From Duganella sp. Root1480D1 (lineage in GTDB: Bacteria; Pseudomonadota; Gammaproteobacteria; Burkholderiales; Burkholderiaceae_D), in NCBI RefSeq assembly GCF_001427305.1, contig NZ_LMFZ01000047.1, forward strand, positions 164,696 to 228,695: a DNA stretch of 64,000 nt, read 5' to 3'. The notes below the pieces were generated by a model. It made no database searches. It had not been told where the DNA came from and worked only from the letters and a program-made list of their open reading frames with translations. Shown here one piece after another: positions 53,275 through 62,150 of this stretch. Every line of letters starts with the position of its first letter. The first letter of the stretch is position 1. A program made the translations under genes and the position numbers.

Positions 53275-55404
53275 ATGAAACTGGCAGGCGTCATCGTTTC
53301 TCTCCTGTTCGGGATGCAGGCATTGCACGCTGCGGACCTGGGCCTGGGCATCCGCACGCAGTACGACGTGGCGATGGACACGCCGCTGAACCGCGTCCAG
53401 GTACTGGGCGCCCATAACGCCTGGAACGACAGCAGCGCCACCTGGGCCAACCAGCGCTGGCCGATGAACCAGCTGCTCAATTCGGGCATCCGCAACGTCG
53501 ACCTCGACCTCCATATGAACAACGGTGAGGTGCAGCTATGCCACCAGGATTGTTCGGCGATTTACGGCGCAGCCGACAACTACCCCAATGAACTGTGGAA
53601 GATCCGCAACTGGCTTGATGCCAATCCGAAGGCGATCGTCTTCATCGACCTGGAAGACCGTGCCAACGACCAGGCCGGCGTGGTGGGGCCATTGGCCACG
53701 GTCTTCGGCGCGCTGCTGTACAAGCCCTCCGACAAGCCAGCCAACCGCTGGGAATCGCCGCGCGAGATGATCGCCCGCGGCAAGCACGTGATCGTCAAGT
53801 CTGCCAACAATACCTACGACGGCGCGGTGATCTGGCACGGCCCCCTGTTCGCGACCGGCGCCGCCAGTGGCTGGAACAGCCGGCAGGTCAAATACGTCAA
53901 CACCGCCAACTGCACGGTGGACGGCGCGCCAATCGACCAGGAGAAAATCTACGCGGTCTCCGATTCCAAACTGGGCAAGGACGTGCTGCCCGATTCCTGG
54001 GTCGACGAAACCGGCACCATCGACGCTTCCAATATCCCTGCCCTGCTGCGCTGCGGCGTGGACAACGTCGACGCCGACCGCTGGGATGACGGCATGATTG
54101 CCTCCGCCATCTGGTCCTGGGCTGACGGCGAGCCAAACGACTACAACAACGAAGACTGCGCCCAAATGCGCGGCGACGGGCGCTGGAACGATGCTGCGTG
54201 CACGGCTGCACTGCGCTTTGCCTGCCAGAACAAGGCCCAGCCCGACGACTGGCGCGTTACGGCGGCTGCCGGCGCCTGGCAAAGCGGCAGGCAGGCCTGC
54301 AGCGCGGCCTTCGGCAGCGGCTTTGCGTTTTCCGTTCCGGCCAACGCCTACATGAACGAGCGCCTGCGCCTGGCGGCCGGCGCCAATCCGGTCTGGCTCA
54401 ATTATTCGGACCAGGCGGAAGAAGGCAAATGGGAAAAGTATGACGATGCGCCAACGCGCTGGGATACCGGCGCCTATGGCAACAACGAAGACCGCGCGCA
54501 GACCTTGCGACTGCCCGGCACCGCTGCGGTGCGCGCCAGCATCAGCGGCGCGCTCGGCGCCGGCGACGTGCTGCGCATTTACGACAGCAACCGCCGCTTG
54601 CTGCAAACTTACAGCGGCGCACTGGCCCATTCCCTGGTGGTGGCCGACAATGCCATCATTGCGCAACTGGTGTCCGACGGCGCCGGCACTTCCAGCGGCG
54701 CCAGCGTCGGCATCGAAGCGCTTGCCACCGCCTGGACCAGCGGCGCATACGGCAATAATGAGGACCGTTCGCAGTGGCTGGCCATTCCGGGCGCGGCTTC
54801 GCTGAAGGTCTATCTCAACGGCAGCACCGATGCCAATCGCGATTTCATCCACGTCTATGACCGCCATGGCACGCTGGTCAAATCGCTGTCCGGTGCCATC
54901 GCCACCAGTTTCATGGTCAGCGGCGACAGCGCGCGCATCCGGCTGGTGTCTGACGGTTCAATCGATGGCGCCGGCGTGACTGCCAGCGTCAAGCCCGGCG
55001 GCGCCTACGTGTTCCGCAAGCTGGTCGACGGCCGCGGCAAGTGCATGGATATCGAAGGCAATAACATGGCCAACGGCACACCGGTTCACCACTGGAGCTG
55101 CCAGGGCCAGGTTACGCAACTGTGGTACCAGGACCCGGACGGCCTGCTGCGCAACAAGAACAATCCGGACAAATGCGTCGACGCCTACGCCTTCGGTAGC
55201 GGCAACGGCGCCAAGCTGGTGGTGTGGGACTGCAACGACAAGGCCAACCAGCGTTTTTCGTGGTCCGGCCAGACCCTGCGTCCGGCCCACGCTCCCGGCA
55301 AGGCGGTCGACGTCAAGGACGCCTGGTGGGGCGCATTCGACGGCCAGGACCTGCACCTGTGGGATTACCAGGAAAGCTGGGGCCAGACCTGGCACTGGGA
55401 GTGA
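53275..55404 (+). CDS. Secreted PI-PLC-like phosphodiesterase with C-type lectin, CUB-like and ricin-type domains
   Basis: A 709-residue exported multi-domain protein. Signal peptide MKLAGVIVSLLFGMQALHAA and GGAGG ribosome site. A PI-PLC X-like catalytic domain (about 40-265) has His47 in LGAHNAWN and His90 in LCHQDC, matching the catalytic pair of bacterial PI-PLC. A C-type-lectin segment follows (about 268-330) with WADGEPNDYNNEDC and GRWNDAAC, keeping the EPN and WND calcium/sugar motifs. Two CUB-like repeats start WDTGAYGNNEDRAQTLRLPG and WTSGAYGNNEDRSQWLAIPG, and a ricin-B lectin domain ends the protein (about 578-709). It probably binds glycans and cleaves a phosphoinositide or similar lipid outside the cell. 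Confidence 0.85.
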   Translation: MKLAGVIVSLLFGMQALHAADLGLGIRTQYDVAMDTPLNRVQVLGAHNAWNDSSATWANQRWPMNQLLNSGIRNVDLDLHMNNGEVQLCHQDCSAIYGAADNYPNELWKIRNWLDANPKAIVFIDLEDRANDQAGVVGPLATVFGALLYKPSDKPANRWESPREMIARGKHVIVKSANNTYDGAVIWHGPLFATGAASGWNSRQVKYVNTANCTVDGAPIDQEKIYAVSDSKLGKDVLPDSWVDETGTIDASNIPALLRCGVDNVDADRWDDGMIASAIWSWADGEPNDYNNEDCAQMRGDGRWNDAACTAALRFACQNKAQPDDWRVTAAAGAWQSGRQACSAAFGSGFAFSVPANAYMNERLRLAAGANPVWLNYSDQAEEGKWEKYDDAPTRWDTGAYGNNEDRAQTLRLPGTAAVRASISGALGAGDVLRIYDSNRRLLQTYSGALAHSLVVADNAIIAQLVSDGAGTSSGASVGIEALATAWTSGAYGNNEDRSQWLAIPGAASLKVYLNGSTDANRDFIHVYDRHGTLVKSLSGAIATSFMVSGDSARIRLVSDGSIDGAGVTASVKPGGAYVFRKLVDGRGKCMDIEGNNMANGTPVHHWSCQGQVTQLWYQDPDGLLRNKNNPDKCVDAYAFGSGNGAKLVVWDCNDKANQRFSWSGQTLRPAHAPGKAVDVKDAWWGAFDGQDLHLWDYQESWGQTWHWE

Positions 55405-56166
55405 TCAGAAGCTGAACCAGGCTGGTTGCAGGCCCTCCGCTGCCATTCGCTCTGGATCGGCGATTGGCGCAAAGCACTGCAGCCGCCCTTGCGCCTCCGA
55501 TGCATAGCGATGCGCGAAGTCTTCACGCGCCGCCAGCGTCCGCAGATAGTAGTTCTCGTCGCCCCGCACCTTGTAATCGACATGGTGGCCCAGCTCGTGC
55601 AGCAAGGTGCGAAACAGGACAGTATTGCGCAGGCTGGCCGGCGTCGGGCGGAATTCGAACCCGCGCCGCGTGCCGACAATCTCGTGGCCATCGTCGCGCA
55701 GGCGCTCCAGTTCGCGCGCACTCTCCGGACCGATGTGTTTTCCCCAGCGATATGGCAGCAGCGTACATGCCTCCAGGATGATTGCGGGACCGTTCAGCCC
55801 CAGGCCTTCGAAGCTCCAGATGGCGCGGCCCCAGACCGGCGAATGCACTTCCTGTTTGCGCGTCCGCTGGCGCAGTACGATGTAGTCCACCAGCTCCAGG
55901 TGCGCCGCAGGTTGCTGCGCCAGGACAGCCACGATATCGTCGACTGTGCAGGGATAGGCAAATCCCGGCCGCGCCGGCTCGATGATGAAGACCAGCTCCC
56001 GCGCGCCAGCCTGCCGCCGCACCACTACCGGGTTGGCCAGTTGTTCGAAAAAGGCGGTGCTGCGGTTATGGTGGAACGGAATGTCGAAGTCGTTATCGCG
56101 TCCAAGGCCATTCGCCCTGGTGCCTGCATTGCGGTTGCGCCGCGTTGGATTCCAGCCAGGTCTCAT
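55405..56166 (-). CDS. Zincin-like metalloprotease-type protein
   Basis: A 253-residue protein without a signal peptide. HExxH is visible in FRTLLHELGHHVDYKVRGDE, a zinc-protease-like motif; the third ligand is not obvious, though a His/Glu-rich stretch follows (AAREDFAHRYASEAQG). The N-terminal half is rich in aromatic and charged residues (VFIIEPARPGFAYPCTVDDI). The start at 56166 overlaps the EAL protein stop as ATGA, so co-translation is likely. The family and substrate are unknown. Its stop abuts that of the PI-PLC gene, tail to tail. Confidence 0.7.
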   Translation of the reverse strand: MRPGWNPTRRNRNAGTRANGLGRDNDFDIPFHHNRSTAFFEQLANPVVVRRQAGARELVFIIEPARPGFAYPCTVDDIVAVLAQQPAAHLELVDYIVLRQRTRKQEVHSPVWGRAIWSFEGLGLNGPAIILEACTLLPYRWGKHIGPESARELERLRDDGHEIVGTRRGFEFRPTPASLRNTVLFRTLLHELGHHVDYKVRGDENYYLRTLAAREDFAHRYASEAQGRLQCFAPIADPERMAAEGLQPAWFSF

Positions 56167-58241
56167 GCCACTTTCCTTTTGTTTGCCAGGAAGTCCGTCG
56201 CGGCGTAAGCGGCCAGTGGGCGGGCGAAATAATAGCCTTGCAGCAGATGGCATCCCAGCTTGCGCAACTGCGCGGCCTGCATCGCATCTTCCACCCCTTC
56301 CGCCACAAGTTCAAGTCCCAGGTTGCGCGCCAGGCCAACCGCAGTGGCACAGATTTCCAGGTCTTTGGGCGACCTGCCGATGTCGCGCACAAAGCTGCGA
56401 TCGAGCTTGAAAGCATGCACCGGCAGCAGCTTCAGGTAGCCGAGCGAGGAATAACCGGTGCCGAAATCGTCAATCGACAACCGCACGCCAAGGCTGCGCA
56501 AAACCTCCAGCCTTTCGATGGAACGCTGCGGGTCCTGCATCAGCACCGACTCCGTGATTTCGAGTTCCAGGTCGGCGTCCCGCAGCGCGGCACGCTGCAA
56601 GGCCAACTGCACTGTATCGCCAAGGTCCGACAGGAGCAACTGCTGCGCCGACAGGTTGACCGCCACGCGAACATCGGTGAAACCGTTTTCACGCCAGCTT
56701 GCCAATTGCTGGCAGGCGGCATCGATCACCCACGAGCCGATGGCGGCGATAGCGCCAGTCGCTTCTGCCAGCGGAATGAACTTGTCCGGCATCACCAGGC
56801 CCAGCGTCGGATGATGCCAGCGGATCAGCGCTTCCATGCACACCACGCGATCAGAGACCGCACACACCTGCGGCTGGTAATGCAGGATGAACTGTCCTTT
56901 GTCGAGCGCATCCTTCAACTCGTTTTCCAGGCCGATGCGTTCACTCAGCGACTGCTGCAACGAAGGATGGAACACGCGCAGGTTGCCCGGTCCGGCATCG
57001 CGCGCCTGATGCAGGGCCAGGCCTGCCGAGGCCAGCAAGTCTTCTGCCGACGAAGCGTGGTCAGGATAGACCGCAACGCCGGCGCTGAATGTCATGTTCA
57101 GCACCGTTCCCGGAATGCTGAACGGCGCCTTGACCGCTGCCAGGATTCCTTCCACTTCGCTTTCAATCCCGGCCCAGGTCTTGTGGCCGGCAATGCCGAC
57201 CACAAAACGCGCACTGCCAAGGCGCGCCACCAGCATGCGATTGCCGCAGTGATTGCGCAGGCGCTGCGCCACCTCCACCAGCAACTGGTTGCCGGCCTCG
57301 TAGCCGCGCGTGCCATTGATGATCGCCAGGCGGTCCAGGTCAAGCAGCAGCACGCCCATCCTGGTCAGGTTCGACTCGCTCGTGACGAACATCTTATGCA
57401 GCATGTCCAGCGCGCCGACGCGATTTGGCAAGCGTGTCAGCGCATCGTTGCTCAACGCATGTTCGAAGCGCAGGCTGGCGCGTTTGTGGCTCTCGACTTC
57501 GCGTTCCAGCGCAGCGCTGATGCGGATCTTCTCTGTCATGCGCTGGGTCGCTTCACGCCGCACCAGTAGCAGGTAGGAAGCAGCCAGGAACAGGAAACCG
57601 AAGCCGCTCAGGTAAGGCAATTCCAGCTTGCCTGCATCGCTGGCGCCGCCGAGCGCAGTCGTGACAATAATCAGCGCCACCGATATCCATACCAGGCGGT
57701 TGGAAAAGCGCACACGCTGGCTGCGGGCGCGAATGCAGAAGATGGCGGCATACACCGCCGCTCCCAGCGACAGCAGGCGGTTGACTGTGTAGGCCGGCGT
57801 CGTCTCCCCGGCCAGCAGGAAGGCATGCTCGCCCCACCACAATTCGCCGGGAACATCGATTGTCAGCGCGGAAAAGCGATAGCCGTAAGGAGCGGCAAAG
57901 TTCTCAGCCACCAGCCAGGCAGTCACGCAGCCCACCGCGTAAGCCAGGCGGAACGACCCCGTGCGCGCATCCAGCGAGGCAAGCAGGTACCAGATCTGCG
58001 GCACCAGCAGCAGCGAAAAAAAGTTCACCCATTTGTGTGCCGCAATGGCAGCCGCCAGGTTGGGAGCATGCTGCTGCTGGACGTTGGAAAATTGGAACAA
58101 CGCGAACGTCAGGCAGATCACGGCGAAGGTCCAGCAAGCCCGCACATAGGAGCTGCTGCGTGCCAGCAAAGCCGCCTGGAATGCACACATTGCTAGCGCT
58201 CCCACGGAGACCAGGTAGAGCGAAGCAATGGGAGTATCCAT
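56163..58241 (-). CDS. Membrane EAL phosphodiesterase with degenerate GGDEF, copy 1
   Basis: A 692-residue protein. The N-terminus (about 1-240) has seven membrane helices, as in integral sensory domains. A GGDEF-like domain (about 275-430) has lost its active site: the position reads LGSARF, so it should not make c-di-GMP and may bind GTP. The EAL domain (about 440-690) is intact, with EALIRW, NLSAQQ, IDDFGTGYSSLGYLK and VAEGVE, so phosphodiesterase activity is expected. The start at 58241 (MDTPIASLYL) matches that of the paralogue downstream. It is coupled to the zincin gene. Confidence 0.9.
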   Translation of the reverse strand: MDTPIASLYLVSVGALAMCAFQAALLARSSSYVRACWTFAVICLTFALFQFSNVQQQHAPNLAAAIAAHKWVNFFSLLLVPQIWYLLASLDARTGSFRLAYAVGCVTAWLVAENFAAPYGYRFSALTIDVPGELWWGEHAFLLAGETTPAYTVNRLLSLGAAVYAAIFCIRARSQRVRFSNRLVWISVALIIVTTALGGASDAGKLELPYLSGFGFLFLAASYLLLVRREATQRMTEKIRISAALEREVESHKRASLRFEHALSNDALTRLPNRVGALDMLHKMFVTSESNLTRMGVLLLDLDRLAIINGTRGYEAGNQLLVEVAQRLRNHCGNRMLVARLGSARFVVGIAGHKTWAGIESEVEGILAAVKAPFSIPGTVLNMTFSAGVAVYPDHASSAEDLLASAGLALHQARDAGPGNLRVFHPSLQQSLSERIGLENELKDALDKGQFILHYQPQVCAVSDRVVCMEALIRWHHPTLGLVMPDKFIPLAEATGAIAAIGSWVIDAACQQLASWRENGFTDVRVAVNLSAQQLLLSDLGDTVQLALQRAALRDADLELEITESVLMQDPQRSIERLEVLRSLGVRLSIDDFGTGYSSLGYLKLLPVHAFKLDRSFVRDIGRSPKDLEICATAVGLARNLGLELVAEGVEDAMQAAQLRKLGCHLLQGYYFARPLAAYAATDFLANKRKVA

Positions 58242-58373
58242 ACAGTCCTCGGTTTTCTTTTTGGCAATTCGCGTTATTTTATTACAAACATGAGCCCGGG
58301 CCATTGTTCTTTGAAAGGAACGCAGCCGGCAGCATTTGCGCCCATCGCCACCAGACGCATTCGCACATACTGA

Positions 58374-58391
58374 CTTGGTAGTTATACCAAG
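58374..58391. promoter_or_regulatory. Perfect 18-bp operator-like dyad
   Basis: CTTGGTA-GTTA-TACCAAG has fully symmetrical 7-bp arms. It lies 133 bp before EAL copy 1 and 19 bp before a small plus-strand ORF. The TTGGTA...TACCAA form resembles GntR-type operators (FadR/PdhR class), but no such regulator is nearby. Confidence 0.5.
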
Positions 58392-58410
58392 ACCAGCTGC
58401 GGAGTTCTTC

Positions 58411-58497
58411 ATGAAAAGTGTCATTGCTGTCTATAGCGCCCGCGCCAGCAATGGGTCGGCGAACGAAGACTGCTGCAGCGCGGCTGGCTGCGAATAG
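58411..58497 (+). CDS. Possible 28-residue Cys-rich peptide
   Basis: A plus-strand ORF with GGAG 6 nt before the ATG, encoding MKSVIAVYSARASNGSANED followed by a Cys-rich end (CCSAAGCE). It lies between the two tandem EAL genes and 19 bp after a perfect dyad. Coding is uncertain; it could also be chance. Confidence 0.3.
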   Translation: MKSVIAVYSARASNGSANEDCCSAAGCE

Positions 58498-58519
58498 CGA
58501 GGGCAAGGCAGGCTGGCAA

Positions 58520-60601
58520 TTACGCGACAGCTTCCCTTTGCTCCATCAGGAAATTGGTGGCGGCATGCGCCGCAAGCGGGCGCGCAAAGTAATAGCCCTG
58601 CAGCAGGTTGCAGCCCAAATGACGCAATTGCGCCGCCTGCACCGTGTCTTCCACGCCTTCAGCAACTATCTCAAGGCCAAGCTTGCGCGCCAGGCCGACT
58701 GCGGTAGCGCAGATTTCGAGATCCTTCTCGCTGGTGCCGATATCGCGCACGAAACTGCGATCGAGCTTGAACGAATGCACCGGCAGCATTTTCAGGTAGC
58801 CGAGCGAGGAATAGCCGGTGCCGAAGTCGTCGATAGACAACCGCACGCCCAGGCCGCGCAAGGCCTCCAGCCTTTCAATCGAACGCTGCGGATCCTGCAT
58901 CAGCACCGACTCGGTGATTTCGAGTTCAAGGTCGGCGCCCATCAGGCCAGCGCGCCGCAAGGCCGATTGCACATTATCGTCCAGGTCGTCCAGCAGAAGC
59001 TGCTGCGCCGACAGGTTGACCGCCATGCGTACCTCGCTGAAGCCCAGGGCACGCCAATCCTGCAATTGGCGGCAAGCGCTTTCGATCACCCACCTGCCGA
59101 TTGCCGCAATCGTGCCGGTCGATTCTGCCAGCGGAATGAATTTGTCCGGCATCACCAGGCCCAGCTCCGGATGCTGCCAACGAATCAGGGCTTCCATGCC
59201 CAGCACGCGTTCCGTGACGGCGCAGACTTGCGGCTGGTAGTGCAGGAACAGCTCCCCGTTCTCAAGCGCTTCCTTCAGCTCATTTTCCAGGCCGATGCGC
59301 TCGCTCAGCGATCGCTGCAGCGACGGATGGAAGGTGCGCATGCTGCCCGGGCCCGCATCGCGTGCCTCGTGCAGGGCCAGGCCCGCCGATGCCAGCAAGT
59401 CTTCCGCCGATTCGGCGTGGTCCGGATAGATCGCCACACCGGCACTAAATGTCATGTTCAGGATGCTGCCCGCCACCGCAAAGGGCGGCTTGATCGCGGC
59501 CAGGACGCCTTCCACTTCGCGCTCAATTCCTCCCAGGGTCTTATGGCCGGCAATGCCGACGACAAAACGCGCGCTGCCAAGCCGCGCCACCAGGCGGCGC
59601 TTGCCGCAGTGCTCGCGAAGGCGCTGCGCCACTTCGATCAGCACCTGGTTGCCAGCTTCATAGCCGCGCGTGCCGTTGATGATTGCCAGGCGGTCCAGGT
59701 CGAGCAGCAGCACCGCCATCCGGGTCATGTTCGACTCGCTCCAGGTAGCCATGGACTGCAGTTTCTCCATCGCCCCCTCGCGGTTGGGCAGCCGGGTCAG
59801 CGCGTCGTTGGTCAGGGCGCGCTCGATGCGCCTGCTGGATAGCTTGTGGTTCTCCAGTTCACGCTCCAGCGCGGCGCTGATACGGATCTTCTCGGTCAGG
59901 CGCTGGGTCGCTTCGCGCTTGACCAGCAACAAGTAGGACGCAGCCAGGAACAGGAAACCGAAACCACTCAGGTAAGGCAGCCGCAGCATGCCGGTATCGG
60001 TTGCGCCGCCCAGCGCCGTGGTCGCCACCACCAGTGCCGCCGAACTCCACACCAGGCGGTTCGAAAAGCGCGCCTTCTGGCGCTGCACACGGACGCAGTA
60101 AATGGCCGCAAAAATCGCTGCGCCCAGCGATAGCAGGCGGCTGACCGAATAGGCGGCCGTCGTTTCACCGTAAAGCAGGAAGGCGTTGCCGCCCCACAGC
60201 AGCTCTATCGGCGCATCCGTCTGCAATGTGGAAAAGCGGTAGCCATAAGGCACCATGAAATTGTCCACCGCCAGCACGGCCGAAATGAAGGCGATGCCGT
60301 AGGTAAGGCGGAACGCGCTCGGGCTCGGATCCAGCGAGGCGACCAGGTAGCAGAACTGCGGCGCCAGCAGGAGCGAGAAGAAATTGACCCATTTGTGCGC
60401 CGTGATCGCCTCTGCCAGCCCCGGGGCCAGTTGCTGCTGTACGTTCGTGTACTGGAAGCAGGCAAATGTCAGGCAGATCACCGCAAACGCCCAACACGCC
60501 CGCACATAGGAGCTGTTGCGTGCCACCAGCGCCGACTGGAACGCAGACATTGCCAGCGCACCCGCGGAGATCAGGTAAAGCGAAGCAATGGGAGTATCCA
60601 T
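58520..60601 (-). CDS. Membrane EAL phosphodiesterase with degenerate GGDEF, copy 2
   Basis: A 693-residue tandem paralogue of the protein encoded at 56163-58241: same length, same start (MDTPIASLYL) and matching helices and motifs throughout. The GGDEF position again reads LGSARF (inactive), and EAL motifs EALIRW, NLSAQQ, IDDFGTGYSSLGYLK and VAEGVE are intact. Divergence between copies is greatest in the membrane domain (for example LLASLDARTGSFRLAY versus LVASLDPSPSAFRLTY), suggesting different signals. It starts 9 bp after the DUF2145 gene, so it shares that operon, unlike copy 1. Confidence 0.9.
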   Translation of the reverse strand: MDTPIASLYLISAGALAMSAFQSALVARNSSYVRACWAFAVICLTFACFQYTNVQQQLAPGLAEAITAHKWVNFFSLLLAPQFCYLVASLDPSPSAFRLTYGIAFISAVLAVDNFMVPYGYRFSTLQTDAPIELLWGGNAFLLYGETTAAYSVSRLLSLGAAIFAAIYCVRVQRQKARFSNRLVWSSAALVVATTALGGATDTGMLRLPYLSGFGFLFLAASYLLLVKREATQRLTEKIRISAALERELENHKLSSRRIERALTNDALTRLPNREGAMEKLQSMATWSESNMTRMAVLLLDLDRLAIINGTRGYEAGNQVLIEVAQRLREHCGKRRLVARLGSARFVVGIAGHKTLGGIEREVEGVLAAIKPPFAVAGSILNMTFSAGVAIYPDHAESAEDLLASAGLALHEARDAGPGSMRTFHPSLQRSLSERIGLENELKEALENGELFLHYQPQVCAVTERVLGMEALIRWQHPELGLVMPDKFIPLAESTGTIAAIGRWVIESACRQLQDWRALGFSEVRMAVNLSAQQLLLDDLDDNVQSALRRAGLMGADLELEITESVLMQDPQRSIERLEALRGLGVRLSIDDFGTGYSSLGYLKMLPVHSFKLDRSFVRDIGTSEKDLEICATAVGLARKLGLEIVAEGVEDTVQAAQLRHLGCNLLQGYYFARPLAAHAATNFLMEQREAVA

Positions 60602-60610
60602 ATGACCTTG

Positions 60611-61522
60611 TCAGTGATTGTTTTCAAAGGCGATAACCTCGTCGCCAGCCTGCGCTTCGCAACCCGCACCCATCGCATCCCAGCCACGCCGGATCACGAT
60701 TTGGTTCGCGTTGTAGCAAAGCTCAATGCGTCGCGCTTGTGGCGCTTCGCGGCGAACAAAATGCTCAATCGATGAAGGCATGCTGACGCGCATTGTTTGC
60801 GCACGCAGGTCTTCATCAGGATGGTCGATCACATGTACCAGCGGCACAAAATGCGCCGCAATTACCAGCGTGCGGCCAACGTTGACCGGCTCCGCTTGGT
60901 AGCCGCGTTCACGCAGCCAGCGCTGCGCTTCTTCGCGTTGCGGCGCAGCCGCACCCCAGGCGCTGGCGATCAGCTCCACCAGCCACTGGTTGCAGTTCTG
61001 GTAGCGCGTGCTGTAGGCGTAGGCGTTGGCGCTGTATTCGCCCGCCAGCAGCGACAGCGGAATTTGTGCGTCAAGTGCCGCCGCTTGCAGCTTTCCCGCT
61101 TCCCCCTCCGGTAATAGCACCAGCGACAGGTGGCCTTGCGAAGGTTCTTCCGCGCCGAGCACGAAACCGGCCATGCCCTGGTCGAAGATGCGCGGGCGCT
61201 TCTCGTCGCAAGCGTAGTAGAGCTGGCGCACCGACCACGGGCTGTTTGGACTCGATTTCAGCGCCAGGCCGGCATGCGAATAGCGCAGGCCGACACGTGC
61301 CAGGTCAAGGCCGGCACGCGACACCACGGCGGCCGTGGCGCCCGAGCTATTCAATTCATCCTTCACCACGGCTGCAAAACGCAGCACGTGGTCCTGCGCC
61401 GCCGCCGTAACTTTCGCCGGACGGTCGCAGAACATCATTCCACCAGCCTGCGCTGCGGTATTCCAGCCCAGCGCGAGGCAGGCGGAGATCAGATTGCGTG
61501 CGAGCGCAGTTCGCGTTGCCAT
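60611..61522 (-). CDS. DUF2145 secreted protein
   Basis: A 303-residue protein with signal peptide MATRTALARNLISACLALGW and onward to AAQAGG. DUF2145 family features include GGMMFCDRPAKVTAAAQDHV near the start and YSHAGLALKSSPNSPWSVRQ; the central region has YQNCNQWLVELIASAW. Function unknown. The 5' end overlaps the upstream small secreted protein gene by 34 bp, and the EAL protein gene follows 9 bp downstream. Confidence 0.85.
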   Translation of the reverse strand: MATRTALARNLISACLALGWNTAAQAGGMMFCDRPAKVTAAAQDHVLRFAAVVKDELNSSGATAAVVSRAGLDLARVGLRYSHAGLALKSSPNSPWSVRQLYYACDEKRPRIFDQGMAGFVLGAEEPSQGHLSLVLLPEGEAGKLQAAALDAQIPLSLLAGEYSANAYAYSTRYQNCNQWLVELIASAWGAAAPQREEAQRWLRERGYQAEPVNVGRTLVIAAHFVPLVHVIDHPDEDLRAQTMRVSMPSSIEHFVRREAPQARRIELCYNANQIVIRRGWDAMGAGCEAQAGDEVIAFENNH

Positions 61523-61938
61523 GCGTCGTCGAGGGCCAGGAAGAAGGCCTGACGGGTGTCGGCGTAAGCGAATTCATAGCCGTATGGGCGCTCGCTCACC
61601 TGCACCAGCGAACCGGTGGGCAGCGCGCGGTCGGCCAAGGCGGCTTTCGGCACGGTGAGGAAGAATTCATTACCCTGGCCTTGCAGCTTCAGGCGGGTGG
61701 CGCCTGGCTTGCCTGGGGCTTCCGCTACGTCGATCACGCGATACTGGCCTGCGGCCACTTTCTTGTCGTCGCCACTGGAGCTCTTGCTGGAGCCGCCGAT
61801 GGAGTCGGACACACTACCCGAGGACTCGGAACCGGCGCTCGAGGCGGAAGAAGCGGAACTCCCGGCCTGGGCAGGGATGGCGATCGCTGCGGCCAGTACG
61901 GAAAGTGCGGCGGCGCGGCGCAGGAATTGCATGGACAT
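61489..61938 (-). CDS. Small secreted Ser-rich protein upstream of DUF2145
   Basis: A 149-residue protein with signal peptide MSMQFLRRAAALSVLAAAIAIPAQA, then a Ser/Gly-rich low-complexity region (about 26-55) and a folded C-terminal domain (about 60-149: YRVIDVAEAPGKPGATRLKL, YGYEFAYADTRQAFFLALDD). I chose the ATG at 61938 with GGAGAA upstream. It overlaps the DUF2145 gene by 34 bp and likely works with it. I do not recognise the family with certainty. Confidence 0.75.
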   Translation of the reverse strand: MSMQFLRRAAALSVLAAAIAIPAQAGSSASSASSAGSESSGSVSDSIGGSSKSSSGDDKKVAAGQYRVIDVAEAPGKPGATRLKLQGQGNEFFLTVPKAALADRALPTGSLVQVSERPYGYEFAYADTRQAFFLALDDAWQRELRSHAI

Positions 61939-62150
61939 TGCTGGATTCTCCGGTTGAAAAACGTCGCGTGGATTATACGCGCACTCTTGTGCGGCACGAC
62001 CGCGCACTTCTGCCTTAATGGTTGCTTTGCATTTTTGGCAATCCAGCCACCACGACAAAAAACACTCTCACCCATCGCCATTCTTGCAGGACAAATCATG
62101 CCGCTGCTCCAGGGGAGCGCAACCAGCAGCGTCTGCCCCCCCATCGCGCA

